DNA of 17,698 nt, taken from Bordetella parapertussis (lineage in GTDB: Bacteria > Pseudomonadota > Gammaproteobacteria > Burkholderiales > SG8-41). The number at the start of each line of letters is the position of its first letter. Within the stretch, counting starts at the first letter, position 1. Positions 7,972-14,993 of this stretch are shown here, one piece after another. Position numbers and translations under genes: made by a program. The notes beneath the pieces were generated by a model, which did no database searches, was not told where the DNA came from, and was given only the letters and a program-made list of their open reading frames with translations. The DNA lies in contig CAMBSS010000089.1 of the NCBI GenBank assembly GCA_945870465.1, positions 1 to 17,698 on the forward strand, given 5' to 3'.

Positions 7972-9116
7972 TGGAAAACTGGAACGCCATGAGCGACGAC
8001 GATTTCCGGCGGGAAGTGCGTGAATTCGTCGAGCAGAATTTTCCCCTCGAGTTGAAGTTCTTTCCGCTGCGCCCGCGCTGGGCAGCGATCAAGCCGTGGG
8101 TGATGCGGCTGGTTGAAAAGGGATGGAGCGCCCCGAACTGGCCCGTGGAATACGGCGGCATGGGCCTTTCCCCTGGCAAGATGCTGGTCTTCCTCGACGA
8201 ACAGGAGCGGTGCGGCGTGGCGCGCGGTCCCGACCAGGGCGTCGTCCAGCTTGGCCCCATGCTGATTCGCTTCGGGACGGAGGAGCAAAAAAGAACGCTG
8301 CTCCCCGCAATGCGAAAGTACGAAACCATCTGGTGCCAGGGCTATTCGGAGCCCAACGCCGGTTCGGACCTCGCAAGCCTGACGACCGAGGCAGTCCCCG
8401 ATGGCGACGATTTCGTCATCAACGGACGCAAGATATGGACGTCTGTCGCATTCGACGCCACCCATACCTACATGTTGACGCGCACCGACAAGACGGCGAA
8501 GAAGCAGGAAGGCATTACTTTCTTTCTGGTCGACATGAAATCGCCGGGCGTCACCGTGCGCGGCATCAAGAACATCGCGGGCGGCACGGAGTTCTGCGAA
8601 GTGCTGTTTGAAAATGTGCGCACGCCGCGCCACACCATGGTTGGCGAACTTAACAAGGGATGGACTGTCGCCAAGAGCCTCCTCGAATTCGAACGCCTCA
8701 ATACCGGCAGCCCGCGACGCGTCGACCAGGCTTTCGCGCGCCTCGAGGCGCTGGCGAGGGAACGCGGCCTGTTCGGCGACGTCGCTTTTGCCGAACGATA
8801 CACGCGGCTGCGCCTGGATGTGGCGGACCTGAAAGCCGTCTACGCGCATTTCGCGGATCAGGTGCGAAGAGGCGAACGCCTTGGCCCTGACGTGTCTCTC
8901 ATGAAGGTGTTGGCAACCGAAACCTACCTGCGCATCACCGAGTTCATGCTGGAGGCATCCGGCGACCTTGGAATGAGCGTGCAGGAGGAAAAGGCCGATC
9001 GCGGCGTTAACGCCCTCACGCGTTTCCTGGTGGCACGCTCGTTGACGATAGGCGCGGGCACGAACGAGATCCATCGCAATGTTGTCGCCAAGCAAGTCCT
9101 CAAACTCCCGACCTGA
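7971..9116 (+). CDS. Acyl-CoA dehydrogenase, catalytic-type subunit (FadE29-like), partner of the preceding gene
   Basis: The 381-residue protein matches the C-module of the fused dehydrogenase, beginning at ENWNAMSDDDFRREVREF. It carries QGYSEPNAGSDLASL, NGRKIWTS, ELNKGWTVAKSLLEFER with Glu241 at the isovaleryl-CoA-dehydrogenase catalytic position, and GAGTNEIHRNVVAKQVLKLP at the end. It lacks the RxQFG and QxHG motifs, which the upstream subunit supplies. The one-base stop/start overlap with that subunit implies coupled translation in equal amounts, as expected for an alpha2beta2 heterotetramer. The reaction would be alpha,beta-dehydrogenation of an acyl-CoA with electrons passed to ETF. 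It is closely similar, even at DNA level in its first 60 bases, to the gene at 10222-11376. Confidence 0.95.
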   Translation: MENWNAMSDDDFRREVREFVEQNFPLELKFFPLRPRWAAIKPWVMRLVEKGWSAPNWPVEYGGMGLSPGKMLVFLDEQERCGVARGPDQGVVQLGPMLIRFGTEEQKRTLLPAMRKYETIWCQGYSEPNAGSDLASLTTEAVPDGDDFVINGRKIWTSVAFDATHTYMLTRTDKTAKKQEGITFFLVDMKSPGVTVRGIKNIAGGTEFCEVLFENVRTPRHTMVGELNKGWTVAKSLLEFERLNTGSPRRVDQAFARLEALARERGLFGDVAFAERYTRLRLDVADLKAVYAHFADQVRRGERLGPDVSLMKVLATETYLRITEFMLEASGDLGMSVQEEKADRGVNALTRFLVARSLTIGAGTNEIHRNVVAKQVLKLPT

Positions 9117-9158
9117 TTGCTTGCGGCCTCGCGTCGACTGCTTTGAAAGGGCTCTGGC

Positions 9159-10214
9159 GTGACCGTACATCGATCCGTCCGCACTCAGGTCGTTGCCGTG
9201 TGTAGCGCAGGACACGGGCGGCTGGAGCCGCGCACTGGAAAATACCGGCCGCCCGCAAACCTGTGCCGGGCGGGAATTGCTTTCGCGCTTGCCGTCAACA
9301 TGGGATTCGCGGTTGCGCAACAATATCCGGCGAAGCCGCTGCGCATGCTGATACAGTTTCCACCTGGCGGCGCTCCCGACTTTATCGCGCGCACCCTGGG
9401 ACACTATCTCACCGAAGCGTGGGGCCAGCAGGTACTGGTGGACGCCCGCCCCGGCGCCGGCGGCAACATCGCAATCGAAATGGGCGCGCGGGCGGCGCCC
9501 GATGGCTACACGCTATTGCTGGTGAGCCCGACGATCGTCATCAACCCCAGCCTTTACAAAAAAGTATCGTACGACCCGATCAGGGATTTCGCACCCATCA
9601 CACTGGTCGGCACGCTGCCCAATATGCTCATCGTGCATCCATCGGTTCCGGCGCGCACGGTCAGGGAACTCATCGCGCTGGCCAAGGCCCGGCCCGGCCA
9701 ACTTCAGTATTCGTCCGCGGGTTACGGCAGTTCAACGCATCTGGCGGGCGAACTGTTCAGGTCGATGGCGGGGATCAATATCGTGCACGTGCCGTACAAG
9801 GGGGGCGCGCCGGGCATGACCGCGGTCATCGCCGGCGAGGTGCCGATGACTTTTGGCAGTTCGTCCGCACTGGCGCAGATCAGATCTGGCAAGCTGGTCG
9901 TGCTCGGCATGACGACACCCAAGCGGTGGGAGGGGCTGCCTGACGTGCCCACGATCGATGAAGCCGGACTCCCGGGCTACGAGATCGTGAATTGGTATGG
10001 CCTGCTGGCACCTGCGGGAACGCCGGGCGACATACTCGCCAGGCTAGGCAGCGAGCTGGCGCGTATCCTGAAGCGGCCCGACGTCAGAGAGCGCATGGCA
10101 CGCCAGAGCATAGACGTCAGCGCGAGCAGCGCGGAAGAATTCGGTGCTTACATGCGTGCCGAAATGACGCGATGGGCCAAAGTCATCAAAGACACCGGCG
10201 CACGCGAGGAGTGA
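9159..10214 (+). CDS. Bug/TctC-family periplasmic substrate-binding protein (receptor 2)
   Basis: The 351-residue product has Bug motifs in order: QYPAKPLRMLIQFPPGG, DARPGAGGN, APDGYTLLL, YSSAGYGSSTHLAGEL and VPYKGG, ending with a WAKVIKDTGA helix typical of the family. The signal peptide is odd: about 36 polar residues precede the hydrophobic segment (AGIAFALAVNMGFAVAQ). The start at GTG 9159, with GAAAGG (9145-9150) eight bases upstream, is the best available; the next in-frame ATG (9300) would remove most of the hydrophobic core. It stands between two catalytic-type dehydrogenase genes, 42 bases after one and 7 before the other, so it is almost certainly in the same operon and probably binds a precursor of their substrate. 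Confidence 0.92.
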   Translation: MTVHRSVRTQVVAVCSAGHGRLEPRTGKYRPPANLCRAGIAFALAVNMGFAVAQQYPAKPLRMLIQFPPGGAPDFIARTLGHYLTEAWGQQVLVDARPGAGGNIAIEMGARAAPDGYTLLLVSPTIVINPSLYKKVSYDPIRDFAPITLVGTLPNMLIVHPSVPARTVRELIALAKARPGQLQYSSAGYGSSTHLAGELFRSMAGINIVHVPYKGGAPGMTAVIAGEVPMTFGSSSALAQIRSGKLVVLGMTTPKRWEGLPDVPTIDEAGLPGYEIVNWYGLLAPAGTPGDILARLGSELARILKRPDVRERMARQSIDVSASSAEEFGAYMRAEMTRWAKVIKDTGAREE

Positions 10215-10221
10215 GGGAAAA

Positions 10222-11376
10222 ATGAAAAAAGTCCACGAGTGGAACGCCATGAGCGATGACGATTTTCGGCGCGAGGTGCGCCGGTTCGTCGAGCAGAATT
10301 ATCCGGCAGACCTGCGATTTCTTCCGCACCGTCCGTCGTGGGCGAGGACCAAGCCGTGGATCATGAAATTGGTCGAGAAAGGCTGGAGCGCTCCGAACTG
10401 GCCGGTTGAACATGGGGGCATGGGGCTTACTCCCGCCAAACTGCTGATCTTCATCGACGAGCAGGAGCGCTGGGGAGTCGCGCATTATCCGGACAAAGGC
10501 GTCTTCGAAATCGGCCCGATGCTGATCCGTTTCGGCACCGATGAACAACGCGCGAGCCTGCTGCCGGGAATGCGCAACTTCGAGACCATTTGGTGCCAGG
10601 GCTATTCGGAACCGAACGCGGGTTCGGATCTCGCAAGCGTGAGCACCGAGGCGGTGCGCGACGGCAGCGATTTCGTCATCAACGGATGCAAGATCTGGAC
10701 TTCCTTTGCGCTCGATGCCACGCACATGTTTTTGCTCGCCCGCACCGACAAGAAAGCCAAGAAGCAGGAGGGAATCACCTTTCTGCTGCTCGATATGAAG
10801 TCGCCGGGCGTCAGCGTGCGCGGGATCAGGAACATAGCGGGTAGCGAAAGCGAGTTCTGCGAGGTGCTGCTCGAGAACGTCCGCACGCCGTGCGCGAACA
10901 TGGTGGGCGAACTTAACCGCGGGTGGACCGTCGCCAAAAGCGTGCTCGGTTTCGAACGGATCAACAGCGGCAGCCCGAAGCGGGCCCAGTTCGCCCTCGA
11001 ACGTCTGGCCGCGCTGGCGCGGGAGCGCGGCCTGTTCGGCGATGTCGCCTTTGCCGAGCACTTCACGCGTCTGCGCCTGGATCTCGCGGACATCAAGGCC
11101 GTCTACGGCTATTTTGCCGGCCAGGCTACGCGGGGTGAAGCGCTGGGCCCCGACCTGTCCGTCCTGAAAATACTTTCCACCGAAGCCAACCAGCGCATAA
11201 CGGAGTTTATGCTGCACTCGGCGGGAGACCTCGGACTGGTCCCGTGGGAAAGCGGCAGCGGCCGCGTAAATGCGTTGACGCCCTTCCTGGTGGCGCGGTC
11301 GCGGACGATCGGCGCCGGCACGTCGGAAATTCAGCGCAACATCGTTGCCAAGCAGGTGCTCAACCTTCCGTCCTGA
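10222..11376 (+). CDS. Second catalytic-type acyl-CoA dehydrogenase subunit (FadE29-like), without its own partner gene
   Basis: The 384-residue protein is a close paralog of the 7971-9116 product, with the same opening (EWNAMSDDDFRREVRRFVEQN), QGYSEPNAGSDLASV, an IWTS motif, Glu245 in LGFER at the catalytic position, and the GAGTSEIQRNIVAKQVLNLP end. It also lacks the RxQFG and QxHG motifs, so on its own it is expected to have an incomplete FAD site. No N-type subunit lies beside it; the single one at 6772-7971 may pair with both catalytic subunits. The start is ATG 10222, only seven bases after the receptor 2 stop, with a GAGGG run straddling that stop. It ends the plus-strand operon, facing the minus-strand receptor at 11439. 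Confidence 0.94.
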   Translation: MKKVHEWNAMSDDDFRREVRRFVEQNYPADLRFLPHRPSWARTKPWIMKLVEKGWSAPNWPVEHGGMGLTPAKLLIFIDEQERWGVAHYPDKGVFEIGPMLIRFGTDEQRASLLPGMRNFETIWCQGYSEPNAGSDLASVSTEAVRDGSDFVINGCKIWTSFALDATHMFLLARTDKKAKKQEGITFLLLDMKSPGVSVRGIRNIAGSESEFCEVLLENVRTPCANMVGELNRGWTVAKSVLGFERINSGSPKRAQFALERLAALARERGLFGDVAFAEHFTRLRLDLADIKAVYGYFAGQATRGEALGPDLSVLKILSTEANQRITEFMLHSAGDLGLVPWESGSGRVNALTPFLVARSRTIGAGTSEIQRNIVAKQVLNLPS

Positions 11377-11396
11377 CCGGACGCGGGAACGCGGGA

Positions 11397-11410
11397 CAAG
11401 ACGGGTCTTG
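11397..11410. terminator. Short hairpin in the convergent gap, weak bidirectional terminator candidate
   Basis: CAAGAC (11397-11402) is the inverse complement of GTCTTG (11405-11410), forming CAAGA-CGGG-TCTTG. It lies in the 62-base gap between two genes that end toward each other. The stem is short and no T run follows on either strand, so the call is tentative. Confidence 0.25.
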
Positions 11411-11438
11411 AAGCGGCCAGCAGATTCGGCACGCCAGC

Positions 11439-12422
11439 CTATTCCGACTTTACCCCGGCCAATTTGACCAGCTTGGCGTTCTCTGCAAGTTCGCGCCGGA
11501 TGAGCACGGCAAATTCCTCGGGCGAATTCGTCTGCGGCTGCATCCCCTGTTTTTCAAGCGATTCCTTCATCTGCGGCGAATTGACCTCCTTCTCAATTAC
11601 TGCATGCAGCCGCGCAACAACCTGTTTCGGCATGCCCGCAGGTCCAAGCAAACCGTACCAGGAATAACGATCGTATCCCGGCAACCCCGATTCGCTGACC
11701 GTGGGTATGGCAGGCAGCGCTACCGCGCGCTTTGCCGAGGTCACTGCGAGCGGCCTTAGCTTGCCGGATTCCAGAAAAGGAATGCAGGCCGCGATGGTGG
11801 GATAATTCATCTCGATCTCGCCGCTGGCGGTCGCGACGATGCTTTCCGCCGCGCCCTTGAACGGCACGTGCACCGTCTTGACGCCGGCCATCAGGTTGAA
11901 GAGTTCGCCAGCAAGGTGCGGCGACGTGCCGATACCGGAAGAACCATAGCTGAGCTTGCCGGGCTTTGATTGCGCCAGTGCAATCAGCCCTTTGACGTCG
12001 CGCACCGGCAATGAAGGATGTACCACCATTACGTACGGCACGCTCACCAACAGCGACACCGGCGCGAGGTCGCGCTCCACATCGTATGCAAGCTTGCGCA
12101 GTGCCGGCGTGATCGTTGCAGAGCCTGCCATCACCAGCAGCGTATAGCCGTCTGCGGGGGATCTCGCCACCCGCTCGTCGGCCAGGGTGCCGCCCGCACC
12201 GGGACGGTTTTCAACGATAACCTGCTGGTTAAGCGAGTCGGACAATTTTTGCGCGACCAGACGCGCCGTGATGTCGGTCGAGCCGCCTGCGCTGTATCCA
12301 AGAATGATCCGAATCGGCTTGGCCGGATAGCCTTGCGCCGCCACGTGCGAGGCCGCTACGCCCGCACAGGTAACAATTCCCGTCAGAACCCGGGTGAACT
12401 TCGAGAATCCAATCATGCTCAT
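11439..12422 (-). CDS. Bug/TctC-family periplasmic substrate-binding protein (receptor 3)
   Basis: This minus-strand gene encodes 327 residues with a signal peptide (KFTRVLTGIVTCAGVAA, probable cleavage after HVAA-Q) followed by the Bug pattern YPAKPIRIILGYSAGG, ENRPGAGG, YGSSGIGTSPHLAGEL and VPFKGA. In the last motif the usual VPYKGG is changed. The start ATG (12420-12422) is preceded by AGGAAA (reverse of 12428-12433); a second in-frame ATG follows two codons later. The gene stands alone on its strand, divergent from the nitronate monooxygenase-like gene and convergent with the dehydrogenase operon. It may be co-regulated with the flavoprotein across the shared 339-base gap. The ligand is unknown and no TctA/TctB genes are adjacent. 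Confidence 0.94.
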   Translation of the reverse strand: MSMIGFSKFTRVLTGIVTCAGVAASHVAAQGYPAKPIRIILGYSAGGSTDITARLVAQKLSDSLNQQVIVENRPGAGGTLADERVARSPADGYTLLVMAGSATITPALRKLAYDVERDLAPVSLLVSVPYVMVVHPSLPVRDVKGLIALAQSKPGKLSYGSSGIGTSPHLAGELFNLMAGVKTVHVPFKGAAESIVATASGEIEMNYPTIAACIPFLESGKLRPLAVTSAKRAVALPAIPTVSESGLPGYDRYSWYGLLGPAGMPKQVVARLHAVIEKEVNSPQMKESLEKQGMQPQTNSPEEFAVLIRRELAENAKLVKLAGVKSE

Positions 12423-12761
12423 GGTTGTTTCCTAGATGGTAAGCAGTTGGCATTTTTACGGTTGCCTGAACACCGCGTGGGCGGCGCGGCGGATGGCGCA
12501 ACCGCGAACCGGCCTTGGGCACGATATTACCGAACAAACCACCGCCGGTGTACACGCTCTTCGTCGTGATCAAAGGTCAAGGGGTGAAACGGGCACGGCT
12601 CATCGCGAGTTCGGCAGCGGAACCGGAGCCCGAGCCCGATACACGAGTGCCCTATAATGACCGGTGACGCAATGCGCGACGTCGCGGGTGTTGCTGCATC
12701 GACGGCTTTCATCATGCATGGCGCGATCACAGGTTGCATTGGATATCGAGGGGGAAGGGTG
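12423..12761. promoter_or_regulatory. Divergent intergenic region between receptor 3 and the flavoprotein gene
   Basis: This 339-base gap is the only divergent gap in the window, so promoters for both flanking genes should lie here. I see an exact TATAAT on the plus strand (12653-12658), an 11-base palindrome CACCGCCGGTG (12540-12550) that could be an operator, a tandem GAGCCC repeat (12626-12637), and a TAATAT-like sequence on the minus strand near 12530. No convincing gene is present; the short frames here have no recognisable product. Confidence 0.4.
12653..12658 (+). promoter_or_regulatory. Perfect -10 hexamer upstream of the flavoprotein gene
   Basis: TATAAT occurs here in GC-rich DNA, about 100 bases ahead of the preferred start at 12762. 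I find no good -35 box at 16-18 bases. The ATG at 12657, which would extend the flavoprotein by 35 residues, lies inside this hexamer and could not be translated from a transcript initiated here. Confidence 0.35.
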
Positions 12762-13901
12762 ATGGTGAAGCCGGTATTGAGAACTGCACTGTGCGACATA
12801 TTGGGTATCGAATATCCGATAGTGCTTGCCGGGATGGGATCACGCGGGAAAGCGACACCGCCCGAGCTCGTTGCGGCGGTTTCCGAAGCGGGAGGGCTGG
12901 GAGTATTTGGCGGGGCCGGCTTGCCGGCAGATGATCTGCGCAGCGCGATTCGCAAGATACGCACGCTGACCAGCAAGCCGATCGGCGTGGACCTGTTGCT
13001 TCCGGCCAAACTGGCCGCCGCGCCGCCGACGCGCTCGGCGGTGCGTGAAGAATTAAAGAGGAAGTTTCCGCAGCATGTCGCGCTGATCCGGAAGCTAATG
13101 GACCAGTATCAACTTCCGGATTCTGTGGTCGAGCACGATTTTGTCATTTCTGCAGCTGCGCAGGGCTCCCGGAAAACGCCGCAGGAGGAACAGGTCGACG
13201 TCGTGCTCGAGGAAGACGTGCAGGTATTTGCCGCCGGCCTGGGGGACCCGAGCTGGGTCGTGCCGAGAGCGCGCAGCAAGGGGATTAAGGTGATGGGCCT
13301 GGTCGGCACGGTGCACAACGCACAGCGCCAGGTCAAAGCCGGTGTCGATATCGTGATTGCGACGGGCTACGAAGCGGGCGGCCACACGGGGAAAATCGCG
13401 ACCTTTCCGCTCATTCCACAAGTCGTCGATGCGGTGAAGCCGATTCCGGTGATTGCGGGCGGCGGTATCGGCGATGGGCGCGGCGTTGCGGCAGCACTTG
13501 CGCTTGGCGCAGTTGGCGTGTGGGTCGGCACCGCATTTTTGGTATCGCAGGAGTGTGCGATTTCAGACGTTAACAAGGACCAGATTCTCGGCGGCACGTC
13601 GGGTGATTTCGATGTCTCGCGCGTCTACTCCGGAAAAACCATGCGCTCTTACAACAATGAGATCAAGCGGGCATGGGACAAATCCGGGCTCGACCCGTTG
13701 CCGATGCCCTATCAGAAGATCCTGATGGACGATTTCAATCAAGCGGCGGCTACCGCGGGCCGCTGGGACCTGCACAGCAATCCGGCGGGTCAGATCGCCG
13801 GAATGTTGAAAGAGCGCAAACCGGCACGCAGAATATTCGAAGAACTTGTGGAAGGAACGATTGCGACGTTGAAAGGGCTGCAGAAGGTGTCGGTCGACTG
13901 A
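12762..13901 (+). CDS. Nitronate monooxygenase / 2-nitropropane dioxygenase-family FMN oxidoreductase
   Basis: The 379-residue TIM-barrel flavoprotein has the family pattern: an opening CDILGIEYPIVLAGMG, AAVSEAGGLGVFGGAG, a VGTVHNAQRQVKAGVD segment, GYEAGGHTG with His208 at the catalytic-base position, and the phosphate-binding stretch VIAGGGIGDGRGVAAALALGA followed by GVWVGTAFL. Members oxidise alkyl nitronates, but the superfamily also includes FMN reductases of acyl-CoA metabolism such as IpdC of actinobacterial steroid degradation. The neighbours favour a role in acyl-CoA catabolism, although this is inference. I prefer ATG 12762 over ATG 12657, because GAGGGGGA (12748-12755) precedes it, the family begins here, and a TATAAT overlaps the upstream ATG. 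The gene ends 11 bases from the convergent receptor 4 gene. Confidence 0.9.
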   Translation: MVKPVLRTALCDILGIEYPIVLAGMGSRGKATPPELVAAVSEAGGLGVFGGAGLPADDLRSAIRKIRTLTSKPIGVDLLLPAKLAAAPPTRSAVREELKRKFPQHVALIRKLMDQYQLPDSVVEHDFVISAAAQGSRKTPQEEQVDVVLEEDVQVFAAGLGDPSWVVPRARSKGIKVMGLVGTVHNAQRQVKAGVDIVIATGYEAGGHTGKIATFPLIPQVVDAVKPIPVIAGGGIGDGRGVAAALALGAVGVWVGTAFLVSQECAISDVNKDQILGGTSGDFDVSRVYSGKTMRSYNNEIKRAWDKSGLDPLPMPYQKILMDDFNQAAATAGRWDLHSNPAGQIAGMLKERKPARRIFEELVEGTIATLKGLQKVSVD

Positions 13902-13912
13902 TTCTGCAAGGC

Positions 13913-14905
13913 CTACTCAACCCGGATGCCGGCGACCTTGACGACTTTCGCCCATTTGGCGAGCTCTGCATGAATATGGTCGGCGAACTGTTCGGGTGAC
14001 GTGCCGATGGGCTCGACCCCGAACGTTTCGAAATTGTTCCTGACCGGGGGCGACTGGAGCGCTGCGTTGACCTCGTGATTGACCCAGCGAATGGCGTCGC
14101 GCGGCGTGCGTGCGGGCGCCAGGATGCCATACCAAGATGCAACCTCGAAGCCCGGCACGCCGGATTCGCTGATAGTCGGAACATCCGGGAACAGCTTGTA
14201 ACGGGTTGCGCTCGTGACACCCAGCGCGATCAGTTTGCCGAGCTTGATGTTGGGTCCGACCACTGAAGCGGGATTGAATACGATCTGAACCTCATTGCCG
14301 AGGAGGGCGATCATCGCCGGCCCCCCTCCCTTGTACGGCACATGCACGATGTCCACCCCCGCCATGCTCTTGAACATTTCACCCGTCAGATGCATGGTGC
14401 TTCCGGTCCCCGCGGACGAATAGCTTAACTGACCGGCTTTCGCTTTTAGCAGGACAATCAAGTCTTTCACGGACCTGGCCGGCAATGCGGGATTGCTGGT
14501 CAGGATGTAGGGCGTTGACGCGAACAACGTCACCGGCCTGAAATCCTTGACGGGGTCGTAGGGAAGTTTGCTGTAAAGATTGGGGTTGGTGCCATGGCTT
14601 GCCGAGCCGCCGAGAAACACCGTGTAGCCATCCGGATTCGCGCGTGCCGCCATTTCGGCGCCGATCAACCCGCCCGCGCCCCCCCGGTTATCGATAACGA
14701 TCTGCTGGCCGGTCTTTGACGACATCGTCTGCGCGACGATCCGCACGACCTCGGAACCGCCGCCGGGCGCAAACGGCACGATCAGGCGCAGCGGTTTGCT
14801 GGGGTACGTTTCCATGGGTGAGGCAGGAGCCTGCGCAAGGCTTTGTGCGGCACTTGTCAAGGCGCAGAGCGAAACAGCGGGCAAAATCCATTTCCTTGGC
14901 AACAT
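13913..14905 (-). CDS. Bug/TctC-family periplasmic substrate-binding protein (receptor 4)
   Basis: From ATG 14905 the product has 330 residues: a signal peptide (MLPRKW, hydrophobic core, cleavage near SLAQA), then TYPSKPLRLIVPFAPGGG, DNRGGAGG, a PDGYTVFLGGSASHGTN segment, YSSAGTGSTMHLTGEM and VPYKGG. The frame is open 57 codons further upstream, but a strong GGAGGA (reverse of 14911-14916) five bases ahead of this ATG, together with the signal peptide, fixes the start. It is the last gene of the minus-strand operon after the thiolase-like gene, with an 88-base gap. Compared with the other three receptors, its DNRGGAGG loop has Gly in place of Pro. Confidence 0.94.
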   Translation of the reverse strand: MLPRKWILPAVSLCALTSAAQSLAQAPASPMETYPSKPLRLIVPFAPGGGSEVVRIVAQTMSSKTGQQIVIDNRGGAGGLIGAEMAARANPDGYTVFLGGSASHGTNPNLYSKLPYDPVKDFRPVTLFASTPYILTSNPALPARSVKDLIVLLKAKAGQLSYSSAGTGSTMHLTGEMFKSMAGVDIVHVPYKGGGPAMIALLGNEVQIVFNPASVVGPNIKLGKLIALGVTSATRYKLFPDVPTISESGVPGFEVASWYGILAPARTPRDAIRWVNHEVNAALQSPPVRNNFETFGVEPIGTSPEQFADHIHAELAKWAKVVKVAGIRVE

Positions 14906-14949
14906 CGTATTCCTCCAGGACTGCACAGCAAAGCGTGGAACCCGAACCA

Positions 14950-14974
14950 ACGCGCGCATCAGGAGCGAGCGCGT
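14950..14974 (-). promoter_or_regulatory. Intercistronic stem-loop between the thiolase-like gene and receptor 4
   Basis: ACGCGC (14950-14955) and GCGCGT (14969-14974) can form a six-pair stem with a 13-base loop in the transcript that runs from the thiolase-like gene into receptor 4. Its position, between an enzyme gene and a Bug receptor, mirrors the stronger hairpin at 3382-3404. Confidence 0.25.
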
Positions 14975-14993
14975 CGTTTGCCGCGCCCGTCTT

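Noticed and set aside
7914..9404. Long antisense open frame (about 496 codons) opposite the catalytic dehydrogenase subunit
   Set aside because: It is a codon-bias shadow in GC-rich DNA: the plus-strand protein is an obvious ACAD, and a related antisense frame appears opposite the paralog (10186-11217) simply because the two sense genes are alike.
12018..12569. Plus-strand open frame of about 183 codons across the receptor 3 start and the divergent gap
   Set aside because: Most of it is antisense to the receptor 3 coding sequence; the part in the gap is low-complexity Arg-rich and shows no ribosome site or known motif.
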